DNA from: Myotis daubentonii
Taxonomy: Eukaryota > Chordata > Mammalia > Chiroptera > Vespertilionidae
NCBI RefSeq assembly: GCF_963259705.1
Contig: NC_081840.1
Coordinates: forward strand, 101,724,626 to 101,788,625
DNA length: 64,000 bases
Direction of reading: 5' to 3'
Below are positions 41,918 to 53,206 of this stretch, in pieces. The position numbers and the translations under genes were made by a program. The notes below the pieces were generated by a model that saw nothing but the letters and a program-made list of their open reading frames with translations, was not told the DNA's origin and searched no databases. Within the stretch, counting starts at the first letter, position 1, and each line of letters starts with the position of its first letter.

Positions 41918-42739
41918 ATGGGTAGACAAAGAAACCCCCAAAGGAAAGAAAAGGAGGACTTGCCAGAAAAGCAGCTAAGTGATACAGAGGCATGCAACAT
42001 GACAGAAAGAGAATTCGGAATAAGGGTCCTAGAGTGCATAAATGGGATGGAGGAAAAAATCAACAACATATACAAGAAGCAAGAAGAAACAGATGAAAAA
42101 ATCAACAACTTAATTAGGACCCAAGGGGAAATGAAGAGTGATATAGCTGCAATAAAAAACACCATTGAAAGTATCAACAGTAGACTACGAGAAGCGGAGG
42201 AACAAATTAGTGAATTAGAAGACAAGGAAGCAAAACACACCCAAAATGTACTGCAATTGGAGAAAAAAAATAAAAGGCAGGAGGAGAGCCTAAGGGAGCT
42301 TTGGGACAACATGAAACGAAACAACATATGAATAATAGGGGTGCCAGAACAACAGAAAGAGGAACAAGGATTAGAAAACCTATTCAAAGAAATAATATCA
42401 GAAAACTTCTCACACAAGCACAGAGAGCCTCAAACAAGGTGAACCCAAAAAGACCCACACCAAGAATCTTACAGGCTGCAAGAGACAGAAAGTTACATAT
42501 AAGGGATCTCCCATTAGATTATCAAATGATTTCTCAACAGAAACACATCAGGCCAGAAAAGAATGGATGGAAATTTACAAAGTGATGCAAAGCAAAGGAC
42601 TGGATCCAAGAATACTCTATCCAGCCAGGCTATCATTCAAAATTGAAGGGGAAATCAGGAGCTTTGCAGACAAAAAAAGGCTAAGGGAATTTATCACCAC
42701 CAAGCCAGAAATGCAAGAAATGCTAAAGGGACTGGTGTA
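41918..42739 (+). pseudogene. Young L1 ORF1p, truncated by stop
   Basis: The start is ATG 41918 (MGRQRNPQRKEKED), chosen over the in-frame ATG at 41882 by analogy with other L1 ORF1 starts here. The N-terminal leader is followed by CNMTEREFGIRVLECINGME and a long coiled coil (IESINSRLREAEEQISELED). A TGA near 42329 ends the frame just before the RRM-like core (GVPEQQKEEQGLENLFKEII). Downstream, a deletion and shifts precede the C-terminal domain, which runs to the stop at about 42739. ORF1p is the RNA-binding chaperone of the L1 RNP. This copy is dead but young. Confidence 0.88.
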
Positions 42740-43246
42740 AAACAAAGAAACAAAAAGCTCAGAAAGAAAACAGCCACACATAAAAAGAAATGGCTACAAA
42801 CAAGTATCTTTCAATAATAACTTTAAATGTAAATGAACTAAAGGCTCCAACCAAAAGACATCGAGTGGCTGAATGGATAAAAAAACATGACCCATACATT
42901 TGCTGTCTACAAGAGACCTACCTCATTAGAAGGGATTCACACAGAGTGAAAGTGAAGGGATGGAAAAATATCTTTCAGGCAAATAGAAAGGAAAAGAAAG
43001 CTGGGGTAGCAATACTTATATCGGACAAAATAGACCTCAAAGTGAAGGCCATAACAAGAGATAAGGAAGGCCACTAAAGGGATCACTACAACAAGAAGAT
43101 ATAACCCTTATAAACATATATGCACCCAATGCAGGAGCACCCAAATACATAAAAAAAAAACTCCTGGAAGATATCAAAGCAGAGATCAACAACAATACAA
43201 TCATAGTAGGGGACTTTAATACACTACTGACATCACTGGATAAATC

Positions 43247-43474
43247 CTCTAGACCAGGGGTAGGCAAACATTTTGACACAAGGGCCACAATGGGTTCTAA
43301 AACTGGACCGGAGGGCCGGACAAATGCATGGATGGAGTGTCTGTGTGAACTAATATAAATTCAAAGTAAACATCATTACATAAAAGGGTACGGTCTTTTT
43401 TGTTTTAGTTTTATTCATTTCAAATGGGATGGATCCTACCCGCCTGCCGTAGTTTACCCACGGCTGCTCTAGAC
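43247..43474. mobile_element. hAT MITE (43255-43466) with 8-bp duplication
   Basis: 212-bp element starting CAGGGGTAGGCAAACATT; its right end reverse-complemented reads CAGCCGTGGGTAAACTAC. Perfect duplication 'ctctagac' at 43247-43254 and 43467-43474. It sits inside the young L1 ORF2, so it transposed after that L1. No transposase. Confidence 0.95.
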
Positions 43475-45754
43475 AAACACTCAGCAAAGAAACAGAAATT
43501 CTAAATGACTCACTAGATCAAATGAACTTAATTGACATCTTCAGAACGCTTCACCCCAAAGCCACGAAATATACATTCTACTCAAGTGCTCATAAGTCAC
43601 ATTCAAAAACAGACCACATATTGGGTAACAAATAAAAGTCTCCCCAAATATAAGAAGATTGAAATCATACCAAGCATCATCTCAGACCACGATAGCATAA
43701 TATTTGAAATAAACTACAATAAAAACAACCCAAAATACTCAAACACTTGGAAGCTGAATAGCATGTTATTAAATATTGATTGGGTAACCAATGAGATCAA
43801 AGAAGAAATTAAAAACATCCTGGAAACTAATGACAATGAAAACACAACAATCCAAAACCTGTGGGACACAATGAAAGCAGTCCTGAGAGGGAAGTTTATA
43901 GCTCTACAGGCCTATCTCCAAAAACAAGAAGAAATGGTAGTAAATCATCTAACTCTACAACTCAAAGAATTAGAAAGAGAGCAACAAGAAAATCCCAGAG
44001 TGAGCAGAAGGAAGGAGATAATAAAGAATAGAGCAGAAATAAATGACATAGAGACCAAAAAAACAATACAGAAAATCAATGAAACCAAGAGCTGGTTCTT
44101 TGAAAGGATAAACAAGATTGACAAACTCTTAGCCATGATCACCAAGAAGCAAAGAGAGAGGACCCAAATAAATGAAATCAGAAATCATAGAGGCAAAATA
44201 ACAACAGACCCCACAGAAATACAAATGATTGTTAAAAAATACTATGGACAGCTCTACTACAATAAACTAGACAACCTGGAGGAAATGGACAAATTCCTAG
44301 AAAAATACAACATTCCAACACTCAATCAGGAAGAATCTAAAAATCTCAATAGGCCAATAATTATGGAAGAAATTGAAGCAGTCATCAAAAAAGTCCTAGC
44401 AAACAAAAGCCCAGGACCAGATAGCTTCACAGGGGTGTTTTACCAAACATTCAAGGGAGAACTAAAACCTATCCTCCTCAGACTACTACAAAAAATTCAA
44501 GAGGAAGGAACACTTCCAAGCTCATTCTATGAAGCCAGCATCACCCTAATACCAAAACCAGGTAAAGATAACAATGAAAGAGAATTACAGGCCAATATCC
44601 TTCATGAACATAGATGCCAAAATCCTCAACAAAATCTTAGCAAATCGAATCCAACAGTACATCAGAAAGATCATACACCATGACCAAGTAGGATTCATCC
44701 CAGTGATGCAAGGATGGTACAATATCCGCAAATCAATAAATGTGATACATCACATAAACAAATTGAAAGAGAAAAACCACATGGTCATATCAATTGATGC
44801 AGAAAAAGAATTTGACAAAATCCAACACCCATTTTTGATAAAAACTCTCAGCAAGGTGGAATAGAAGGATCATACCTCTATATAATAAAAGCCATATTTG
44901 ACAGGCCCACAGCCAACATCATACTCAATGGACAAAAACTAACACCATTTCCCCTAAGTACAGGAACAAGACAGGGATGCCCACTCTCACCACTCCTGTT
45001 CAACATAGTACTGGAAGTATTAGCTATTGCCATTAGACAAGAATTAATAAAAGGCATTCAAATTGGAAAAGAGGAAGTAAAACTGTCCTTTTTTGCAGAC
45101 GACATGATATTATACATACAAAACCCTAGAGACTCCATCAAACAGCTATTGTACTTAATACATGAATTTGGCAATGTAGCAGGATACAAAATTAACCCCA
45201 AGAAATCTGAGGTGAACATTCAGAAAGAGAGATTATAAAAACAATCCCATTTACCATCACACCAAAAAAATTAAGCTACCTAGGAATAAACTTAACTAAA
45301 GAGGTAACAGACCTCTACTCAGAAAACTACAGGACGTTGAAAAAACAGATAGAGGAAGACATAAACAGATGGAAGAACATACTGTGTTTATGGATTGGTA
45401 GAATCAACATCATTAAAATGTCCATACTACCCAAAGCAATCTATAAATTCAACGCTCTTCCCATTAAAATACCAACGGCATACTTCACAGATGTAAAACC
45501 AACTCTCCAAAAATTCATCTGGAATAAAAAATGACCCCGAATAGCTGCAGCAATCCTGAAAAAGAACAAAGTAGGTGGGATCGCAATACCAGATATCAAG
45601 CTGTATTACAATACCACTGTTCTCAAAACTGCCTCGTACTGGTACAAGAACAGACATATAAATCAATGGAATAGAATACAGAGCCCAGAAATCGGCCCGA
45701 ACCAATATGCTCAGTTAATATTTGACAAAGGAGGCAAGAACATACAATGGAGTC

Positions 45755-46013
45755 AAGATAGTCTCTTCAGCCATAACCGGTTTGGCTCAGTGGATAGAGC
45801 ATCCGCCTGCGGACTGAAGGGTCCCAGGTTTGATTCCGGTCAAGGGCATGTACCTTGGTTGCAGGCACGTCCCCAGTGGGGGGTGTGCAGAAGGCAACTG
45901 ATCGATGTTACTCTCTCATCGATGTTTCTAACTCTCTATTCCTCTTCTTTCCTCTCTGTAAAAAGTCAATAAAATATATATATATATTTTTTTTAAAAAG
46001 ATAGTCTCTTCAA
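45755..46013 (+). repeat. VES SINE (45770-45998) with 15-bp duplication
   Basis: Head 'gccataaccggtttggctca', B-box 'ggtttgattccggtcaaggg', a tail 'aaaatatatatatatattt'. Perfect duplication 'aagatagtctcttca' (45755-45769 and 45999-46013). Little diverged; a recent insertion in L1 ORF2. Confidence 0.96.
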
Positions 46014-47039
46014 TAAATGGTTTTGGGAAAATTGGACAGATATATGCAAGAAAATGAAACTAGACCACCAACTTACACCATACACAAAAATAAACTCAAA
46101 ATGGATAAAGGACTTAAATGTACGATGGGAAACCATAAAAATTCTAGAAGAATCCAAAGGCAATAAAAACTCAGACATATGCCGAAGCAATTTTTTCACT
46201 GATACATCTCCTAGGGCACTTGAAACTAAAGAAAAATGAACAAATGGGACTACATCAAAATAAAAAGCTTCTGCACAGTAAAAGAAACCATCAACAAAAC
46301 TTCAAGAAAACCCACTGCATGGGAAAACATATTTGCCAATGTCATATCTGATAAGGGCCTAATCTCCAAAATTTATAGGGAACTCATACAACTTAACAAA
46401 AGGAAGATAAACAACCCAATCAAAAAATGGGCAAAGGACATAAATAGACGCCTTTCAAAAGAGGACATTCAGAAAGCCAAGAGACATATGAAAACATGCT
46501 CAAAGTCACTAATCATCTGAGAGATGCAAATCAAAACAACAGTGAGGTACCATCTCACACCTGTCAGACTTGCTATCATCAACAAATCAACAAATGGCAA
46601 GTGCTGGAGAGGATGGTGAGAAAAAGGAACACTCGTGCACTGCTGGTGGGAATGCAGACTGGTCCTGCCACTATGGAGAACGGTATGGAGTTTCCTCAAA
46701 AAACTAAAAATGGAACTCCCATTTGACCCTGTGATCCCTCTTCTAGGAATATATCCAAAGAAACCAGAAACACCAATCAGAAAGGATATATGCACCCATA
46801 TGTTCATAGCAGCACAATTCACCATAGCTAAGATCTGGAAACCGCCTAAGTGCTCATCAGTAGATGAATGGATTAGAAAACCGTGGTTCATCTACACAAT
46901 GGAATACTATGCTGCTGTAAAAAAGAAGGAACTCTTACCATTTGCAATGGCATGGATGGAACTGGAGAGCATTATGCTATGTGAAATAAGCCAGTCAATG
47001 AAGGAAAAATACCACATGATCTCACTCATTCATGGATAA

Positions 47040-47329
47040 TAAAGACCATTATAAACTGATGAACAATAATAGATACAGAGGCAGAGCTGCCTCAAACAGA
47101 CTGTCAAACTGCAGTGGGAAGGCCGGGGACGGTTTGGGTGCAGGATGGAGGGGGGTAAGAGATCAACCGAAGGACTTGTATGCATGCATATAAGCATAAC
47201 CAATGGACATAAGACACTGGGGGGTAGGGGAGGCCAGGGGATTGTCAAGGGCGGGGAAAGAAAAAAAGGACACATATGTAATACCCTTTGTAATACTTTA
47301 AGCAGTAAGATAAAATTAAAGAAAAGAAA
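47040..47329 (+). other. Young L1 3' UTR
   Basis: 'ctgtcaaactgcagtgggaa', 'agagatcaaccgaaggactt', 'gtatgcatgcatataagcat', 'tttgtaatactttaagcagt', then an A-rich tail. The same 3' UTR is at 50260-50530, 60361-60620 and, inverted, at 47430-47700 and 61430-61660. Confidence 0.85.
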
Positions 47330-47343
47330 AAGAATAAACTCGA

Positions 47344-47415
47344 AATGCATAAAAGACTTAAATGTCAGTTGTGATACCATAAAAATCTTAAACAAAATCT
47401 CAGACATCTGTCTTT
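47344..47415 (+). mobile_element. Old L1 ORF2 continuation
   Basis: 'gcataaaagacttaaatgtc' continues the ORF2 broken at 40266 by the young L1. Confidence 0.7.
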
Positions 47416-47429
47416 TTAAAAAAAGTATT

Positions 47430-48965
47430 ATTTAAAGTATTATATATAGTATTACATATGTCTCCTTTTTCCCCCATTGACCCCTCCCCAGCCACCCCAC
47501 CACCCAGGACATTCCCTCTTCCTACCCCACCTAGTGTGTGAATCCACCCCCACCACCTAGGATATTCCATCCTCCCCCAGGACATCCCCCCCACCTAGTG
47601 TGTGAATCCATTGGTTAAGCTTATATGCAAGCATACAAGTCCTTTGGTTGACCCCCCCTCCACCTCCTCTGCCTTCCCTCTGAATTTTGATGGTCTATTC
47701 GATGCTTCTATGTCTCTGTATCTATTTTTGTTCATTAGTTTATGCTGTTCATTATATTCCTCAAATGAGTGAGAGCATGTGGTATTTATCTTTCTCCAAC
47801 TGGCTTATTTGGCTTAGCATAATGCTCTCCATGTCCATCCATGCTGTTGTGAATGGTAAGAGTTCTTTCTTTTTACAGCAGCGTAGTATTCCATTGTGTA
47901 GATGTACCACAATTTTCTAATCCACTCATCTGCAGATGGGCACTTAGGCTGTTTCTAAGTCTTAGCTATTGTAAATTGTGTTCCTATGAACATAGGGGTG
48001 CATTTGTCCTTTCTGATGGGTGTTTTTTGTTTCTTAGGATATATTCCTAGAAGTGGGATTACTGGGTCAAATGGGAGTTCCATTTTTAATTTTTTGAGGA
48101 AACTCCATACTGTTTTTCCACAGTGGCTGCACCAGTCTGCATTTCCACCAGCAATGCACAAGTGTTCCTTTTTCTCCACATCCTCACCAGCACTTGTTGT
48201 TTGTTGATTTGTTGCTGATAGCCATTCTAACAGGTGTGAGATGGTACCTCATTGTTGTTTTGATTTATGTCTCTCAGATGATTAGTGACTTTGAGCATGT
48301 TTTCATATGTCTCTTGGCCTTCTGTATGTCACCTTTCCAAAATTTTCTCTGTAGGTCCTTTGCCTGTTTTTTTTTTTATGGTTTGTTTATCTTTCTTTTG
48401 TTACGATGTATGAGTTCCTTATAGATTTTGGAGATTAGGTCCTTATTGGATTTAACATTGGCACATATGTTCTCCCATGCAGTGGGCTTTCTTGTTGTTT
48501 TGTTGATTGTTTCTTTTGCTGTGCAGAAGCTTTTTTATTTTGATGTAGTCCCATTTGTTTATTTTCTCCTTAGTATCCATTGCCCTTGGAGCTATATTGG
48601 TTAAGATATTGCTATGATATATGCCTGATATTTTGCTTCCAGTGGATTCCTCTAAGATTTTTATGGTTTCCCGTCTTACATTTAAGTTGTTTATCCATTT
48701 TGAATTTATTTTTATATTATTTAGTACAGAATGTATAAACATGTGATTTGTGACATCATTATCAAAAGAAGGGGATGGATTTTAACCTCTCTGTTCATCA
48801 GGGATATTGGCCTATAATTTTCCTTCTTTGTAGTATCTTTATCTGGTTTTGGAATTAAGACAATGCTGGCCTCATAATATGATCTTGGATATTTTTCTTC
48901 TTTTGAATTTTTTGATAGTTTGAGAAGGATTGATGTTAGTTCTTTCAATGTTTGGTAGAATTTTA
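47430..48965 (-). mobile_element. L1 3' part, inverted, with internal rearrangement
   Basis: On the minus strand: 3' UTR at 47430-47700, then ORF2 C-terminal text (for example [20 protein letters not shown]) up to about 48725. The segment 48725-48965 comes from further 5' in ORF2 (RT region, [20 protein letters not shown]), so about 1 kb of ORF2 is missing between them. No complete 5' end. It lies tail to tail with the young L1 at 40267-47329. Confidence 0.85.
47950..48960 (-). pseudogene. L1 ORF2p C-terminal and RT fragments
   Basis: Frames of 75-96 residues with stops. The order on the minus strand is an RT fingers piece (48948-48721), a jump, thumb/linker text (48742-48452, including ILEESTGSKISGIYHSNI), then the C-terminal zone (48179-47955). 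The jump at about 48725 is an internal deletion. No catalytic FADD motif remains. Confidence 0.8.
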
Positions 48966-49200
48966 TATGTGGAATCTAATGAACAAAATATAAACAGAGG
49001 CATTGATAAATGGAACAAACTGATAGCTATCAGATGGGAGGGGAAATGGAGGACTGGATGAAAGAATATGAAGGGATTAGCCAAAGAACATAGGTGCATA
49101 ACCCATAAACACAGAAAATAGTATGGTGCTAGTAATGGCCAGAGAGAACAGGGTGGCAGTGGAGGTTGGCAAAGAAATAGGCCATATCTAGTAGTGTTAA
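48966..49200 (+). mobile_element. Old L1 3' end
   Basis: 'gaagggattagccaaagaac' and 'gcataacccataaacacag' are the L1 3' block also seen near 10305. Followed by (AAT)n at 49202-49219. Confidence 0.65.
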
Positions 49201-49760
49201 CAATAATAATAATAATAAAAGAGTTGAATGGAGCTGTTTAGGAGCACAGATTTTGGATGTGATTGAAGTTAGATTGATATCAAATTAAATTAGATTGTTA
49301 TAACTTTAAGGTATTATATGTAACCCCTTGGTAACCAAAAAGAAAATATCTATAGAATATACACACAGGAAAGGAGAAAGAAAACAAAGTAAGTCCCTTA
49401 AAAATTCAATTGAACACAAAATAATACAGTATTAGAGGAAATGAAGAACAAAAACATATAAGAAATACATAAAAGCAACAAAATGCACAAAAACCGTCTT
49501 CCTTATCAGTATTTACTTTAAACATAAATGGATTAACTCTCCAAACAAAAGGCAGAGATTAGCAGAATGGATTAAAAAACTATTCATTGTATGCTGTGAC
49601 TCACATTAGGTCAATAAAATTGACAAAACTTTAGGTTGTTAAGAAAAAAAGAAAGAAGACACAAATCAATACAATCAGAATAGGGACATTACTATCCTTT
49701 TTACAGGAATAAAAAGAATCATAGAACTTTTCCACATTAGTTGAATAAAGAAAAAATATA
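49201..49760 (+). mobile_element. Old L1 inter-ORF and ORF2 start
   Basis: Inter-ORF-like text followed by 'tttaaacataaatggattaa' and 'ggattaaaaaactattcatt' from the endonuclease start, then ORF2 linker text. Decayed. Confidence 0.55.
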
Positions 49761-50120
49761 TAATTCAATAGAATACTTTTCATAAAATTATTTAAAATTT
49801 GTATCTTTCAAAATACAATATACTTTAAGCAATTTAATAGTAAATTATGTCTCTTTAATATGGAGAAATATACCAACATTATTACAATTTTTAACAAAGG
49901 CCTACCTTTAAGGAAAACTACTTTACTGATATTGGATAAGGGAAATACCAAACTTTAGTTTCTTCAGCTTTCAGCTTTGGGGAAGGGAGACATCTAAGTC
50001 CAGGTCCCTTTATCCTTTATGTCTCACCCAATTGGGGGAGAGGAAGTGAGCTGAGAATCAATTGTTAAAGTCTCAGCCCACTAAAAAAACTGAGACATAA
50101 AAGGCAAAAGATTCATACAG
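49761..50120. other. Non-coding, possibly unique
   Basis: AT-rich at first, then mixed composition (49960-50090). No element ends were seen. Confidence 0.45.
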
Positions 50121-50537
50121 TCTAAAAAGAAGGAATTCTTACCATTTGCAATAGCATGTATGGAACTGGAGAGCATTATGCTAAGCAAAATAAGCCAGTC
50201 AGAGAAAGATAAATATCACATGATCTCACTCATTTATGGAATATAATGAACATCATAAACTGATGAACAGATACAGAAACAAAGAAGCATTGAACAGACT
50301 GTCAAACTACAGCGGGAAGGCAAGGGTGGGTTGTTGGATGGAGGGTAAGAGATCAACTGAAGGACTTGTATGCATGCATATACGGATAATCAATGGATAC
50401 AGACACTCGGGGGGGGGGGGGATGAAGGGGGGGTGAGGGCATGTGCCAGGGTATAGAGGAGGCCAGGGGAAGTCAATGGGTGAAAAGGAGACATATGTAC
50501 TACTATTTGTAATACTTTAAACAATAAAATAAAAAAA
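50121..50537 (+). mobile_element. 5'-truncated L1 3' end
   Basis: Starts in the last codons of ORF2 ('aaaaagaaggaattcttacc'), passes 'atgatctcactcatttatgg' and the young-type 3' UTR, and ends with 'aataaaataaaaaaac'. The flanking phrase 'aaaaaaactgagacataaa' (50080-50098) recurs as 'aaaaaaactgagacgtaaa' (50530-50548) and is probably its duplication. Includes a G-run at 50409-50422. Confidence 0.85.
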
Positions 50538-50768
50538 CTGAGACGTAAACATAAGATTATTGATTGCTTTTCTTCTTCTCACACGTAACCACCACACCAA
50601 CAATGTTCCTGGGTAATAACAAGGAGTTAGGAAAAAAAAGTGCAATGCTCAGCTTTTGTTTAAGAAGTATTTTTAAAGAAGAGCCAAAAAATAGGGGACC
50701 AAAAAAGAAATAGAAAGATTTTGTTTCTGACACTAGGTGCAAAACACATAAAACACAATCTAACTTCT
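50538..50768. other. Short non-coding spacer
   Basis: No gene or repeat recognised. Confidence 0.45.
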
Positions 50769-51100
50769 CTTTAGATCAGTGGTTCTCAACCTTCCTAATG
50801 CCACAACCCTTTAATACAGTTCCTCATGTTGTGGTGACCCCCAACCATAAAATTATTTTCGTTGCTACTTCATAACTGTAATTTTGCTACTGTTATGAAT
50901 CGTAATGTAAATATCTGATATACATTGCAGGATGTATTTTCATTGTTACAAATTGAACATAATTAAAGCATAGTGATTAATCACAAAAACAATATGTAAT
51001 TATATATGTGTTTTCCAATGGTCTTAGGCAACCCCTGTGAAAGGGTCATTTGACCCCAAAAGGGGTCTTGACCCACAGGTTGAGAACCGCTGCTTTAGAT
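50769..51100. mobile_element. hAT MITE (50777-51092), URR1/OposCharlie-like
   Basis: 316 bp. Starts CAGTGGTTCTCAACCTTC; its right end reverse-complemented reads CAGCGGTTCTCAACCTGT. Perfect 8-bp duplication 'ctttagat' (50769-50776 and 51093-51100). The interior ('gtggtgacccccaaccataa', 'gttgctacttcataactgta') looks, from memory, like the rodent URR1 / OposCharlie group known for horizontal spread among vertebrates. No transposase. Confidence 0.93.
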
Positions 51101-51151
51101 GAATATGAAACATAATAAAGACATATTGTACTTCAGTATGCCCAATAGATT

Positions 51152-51535
51152 ATGTCTAGCTTTTGGGTCTGAGATTCTCAGCCAGGGACTTGACCTCTTT
51201 GGATGCTAGGAATTGGAAAAAGATACAAGCAGCTGTAGGGAGATGGGTCATGATTTATTGCAAACAAAGCAGCCAACAACTGGCTGGTCAGTGGCACCTT
51301 GCATACTCACTCAAACAAAAGAGGCCTCATGCCAATTAGTGACATCTCTGCTACATTAATATAAGTAGGCTATATAAGGTGCACCTGCATAGTGGTAATG
51401 CTAAGTCATGGCCTTCTTGCATGCGTATGGCGAATGGGCCTTTAACATAGTGATACTGCTGTGTCAGTGCCCTTGCACGTGCATATGGCAAATGGGTCTT
51501 TAATATCCAGTGTACTCTGATCAGGGCCCCCACAA
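51152..51535 (-). mobile_element. Endogenous retrovirus 3' LTR, minus strand
   Basis: The inner edge is well defined: on the minus strand a purine run 'ataaggggtggat' is followed by TGTGGGGGCCCTGATCAG. A TATA-like 'cttatatagcc' lies near 51368-51378 and AATAAA near 51253-51258, in U3-R order. The outer edge near 51152 (CA) is approximate. Confidence 0.7.
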
Positions 51536-52335
51536 TCCACCCCTTATGGCAGATGATTTATACAGGGTACCCTGGCCCATATTCCAGCTTCTTGAACACA
51601 GAGTCCACAACGATACAAACTGCAACATGTTATGACCAGTATTCCGGCCCTAATAGCAAAACTCAAGAATGCCCAGCACCATGCTCCTGACAGTATATCC
51701 CACCAATCTCGGAGGGGATCCTGGAAGAGGGCTTGCATGGCTTATCCTTCCCTGTCTATCTCTTGCACTGGTTACATTTTGTTGATTATCAGGCATGTAT
51801 GCATAACATTCTACATGTAGGACAGCACAAGTGCCCCTTATGTGGTGGTTAATAGATCTAGTGTCATTCTATTTTGCAGTACCACTTTGCACATTTGCGT
51901 GGTTTCATCTATCATTAGGGTAAGGGCTTATGGGTCTGATTCAAGGCTTTAGGTGTATGCTCCAGTAAAGCTGGAGCTTCTAACTCTATCTTAATTGTGC
52001 TTCTTGCAGGAAGGAATACAACTAATGGGTAAAACCACCAGGGACCTCATTTAACTCAATGGCAATGGTGGTATATTGAGTCCCAGTTATGAGGAATCTC
52101 TTCTAAATTCTTAAGGATTTCCCTGGGGATATAGGGTCTACCCCAGGTATACTGTCCCATCCAATGCACTGGGAGGTAGGGCCAGCCATACCTTCCACAC
52201 ACTCATAAGTATCCTGGGATCATCATATGTACAATATAACACTTTCCATCCCATTGCTTTTAAACCTCAAAATTAGTGGTTATGTTACAGCACAACTCTG
52301 GAGGAAACCAGCTGACAATGTGATTCCCATCTGAT
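51536..52335 (-). pseudogene. Endogenous retroviral env transmembrane remnant
   Basis: Directly upstream (minus) of the polypurine tract and LTR, where env ends. A 64-residue frame (51738-51544) holds a hydrophobic membrane-spanning stretch rich in W, A, L, I and V followed by a Cys/basic tail. Further upstream (about 51780-51900) shifting frames carry a segment resembling the conserved ectodomain region of retroviral transmembrane proteins, ahead of a Cys-containing stretch. Frames shift and stops occur, and surface subunit, gag and pol are absent here. An envelope protein mediates fusion in a live virus; this copy is a broken relic. Class (gamma- or D-type-like) is inferred. Confidence 0.6.
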
Positions 52336-52609
52336 GAAATTGAAGCAGTAATTAAAAAACTTCTAGCAAACAAAAGTTCTTTGATCAGATGGATTTACAG
52401 GTGCATTTTACCGACCATTCAAAGAAGAACTAACACTTATCCTCCTCTATTCCAAAAAATTCAAGAGGAAAGAACACTTCCAAGCTCTTTTTACAAAGCC
52501 AGCATTATCTAATTTCCAAAACCAGATAAATCCACTACAAAGAAAGATATCCCTGATGAGCACAGATACTGAAATCCTCAACAAAATTCTAGCAAATCAG
52601 ATCCAGCAA
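52336..52609 (+). pseudogene. Old L1 ORF2 fragment
   Basis: 'gatgaaattgaagcagtaat' begins an ORF2 RT-fingers stretch ([18 protein letters not shown]), with stops. The L1 then continues at 53669 and 60641, because Helitrons and a young L1 inserted in it. Confidence 0.75.
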
Positions 52610-53206
52610 TCTACACTACTAAAAGACAAAGATGCTAATTGACTGTACCTTTGCTACAGCCTAAGACACGCCCACCAGCCAATCAGAGTGACTATATGCA
52701 AATTAACCCAACCAAGATGGCGGCCAGCAACCACAGAGCTGGACCAAGCAGGAGGTTTGGTTGCCCAGGCGATGGAGGAAGCCAAGCTTCCAGACTGCCC
52801 TGAGCCAGCTGTGGCCTCTGCTCATGGCAACAAAGTTTTATTATAGAAGCTAAATAAATCCCAGATACCTGCTACCAGCCAGCCTCCACTGGGAGCTTGA
52901 GTGGCTGAGGGTTGTGGCCAGCCTGCAAACAGCCATCAGCCCCCCACCCAGGCTGGCGACACCCTCATGGGGTGAGGGTCCCCGCTGGGGGACTTAGCCA
53001 GCCAGAAAATGGCCCTCAGCCACTCACCCAGGATGGCCAGGCACCCCAGTGGGGACCCCCACCCTGAAGGGGCTGTGGCCAGCCTGCAAACAGCAATCAG
53101 ACCCTCACCCAGGCTTGGCAGGCACCCCAAGGGGGACCCCCACCCTGAAGGGGCTGTGGCCAGCCTGCAAACAGCAATCAGCCCCTCACCCAGGCTGGCC
53201 AGGCAC
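52610..53206 (+). mobile_element. HeliBat-type Helitron, 5' part
   Basis: A then TCTACACTACTAAAAGACAA; contains 'gatggcggccagcaaccac' and four repeat units of about 75 bp ('cagcccctcacccaggctgg'). The 3' end is not present; the next Helitron begins directly. Confidence 0.85.

Larger units (their letters stand above)
42790..47039 (+). pseudogene. Young L1 ORF2p (endonuclease-reverse transcriptase), broken
   Basis: Starts MATNKYLSIITLNVNELKAP, the ORF2p endonuclease start (N in LNVNEL is a catalytic-site residue of the family). The first frame stops at about 43077. After a hAT MITE, the frame reopens from 43532 to 44683 with the linker and RT fingers ([15 protein letters not shown]). The palm begins at about 44780 ([14 protein letters not shown]). 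The catalytic FADD is intact at 45092-45103. The thumb and C-terminal region are split by stops, a frameshift and a VES SINE (45770). The last part includes [20 protein letters not shown] and ends at TAA 47037-47039. A whole ORF2p of about 1,280 residues nicks target DNA and reverse-transcribes L1 RNA; at least five breaks make this copy inert. Confidence 0.88.
40267..47329 (+). mobile_element. Full-length young L1 (disabled), with later insertions
   Basis: 7.06 kb between perfect 14-bp duplications. It has a 5' UTR of 1.65 kb, ORF1 (41918-42739), ORF2 (42790-47039), and a 3' UTR ending in an A-rich tail. Removing the hAT MITE (43255) and VES SINE (45770) and their duplications leaves about 6.6 kb, a normal full-length L1. 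Both ORFs carry stops and shifts, so it cannot move. It landed in an older L1 ORF2, which continues at 47344. Confidence 0.92.

Noticed and set aside
41696..41993. Minus-strand frames rich in Ala, Ser, Gly
   Set aside because: Antisense to the GC-rich end of the L1 5' UTR; no independent support.
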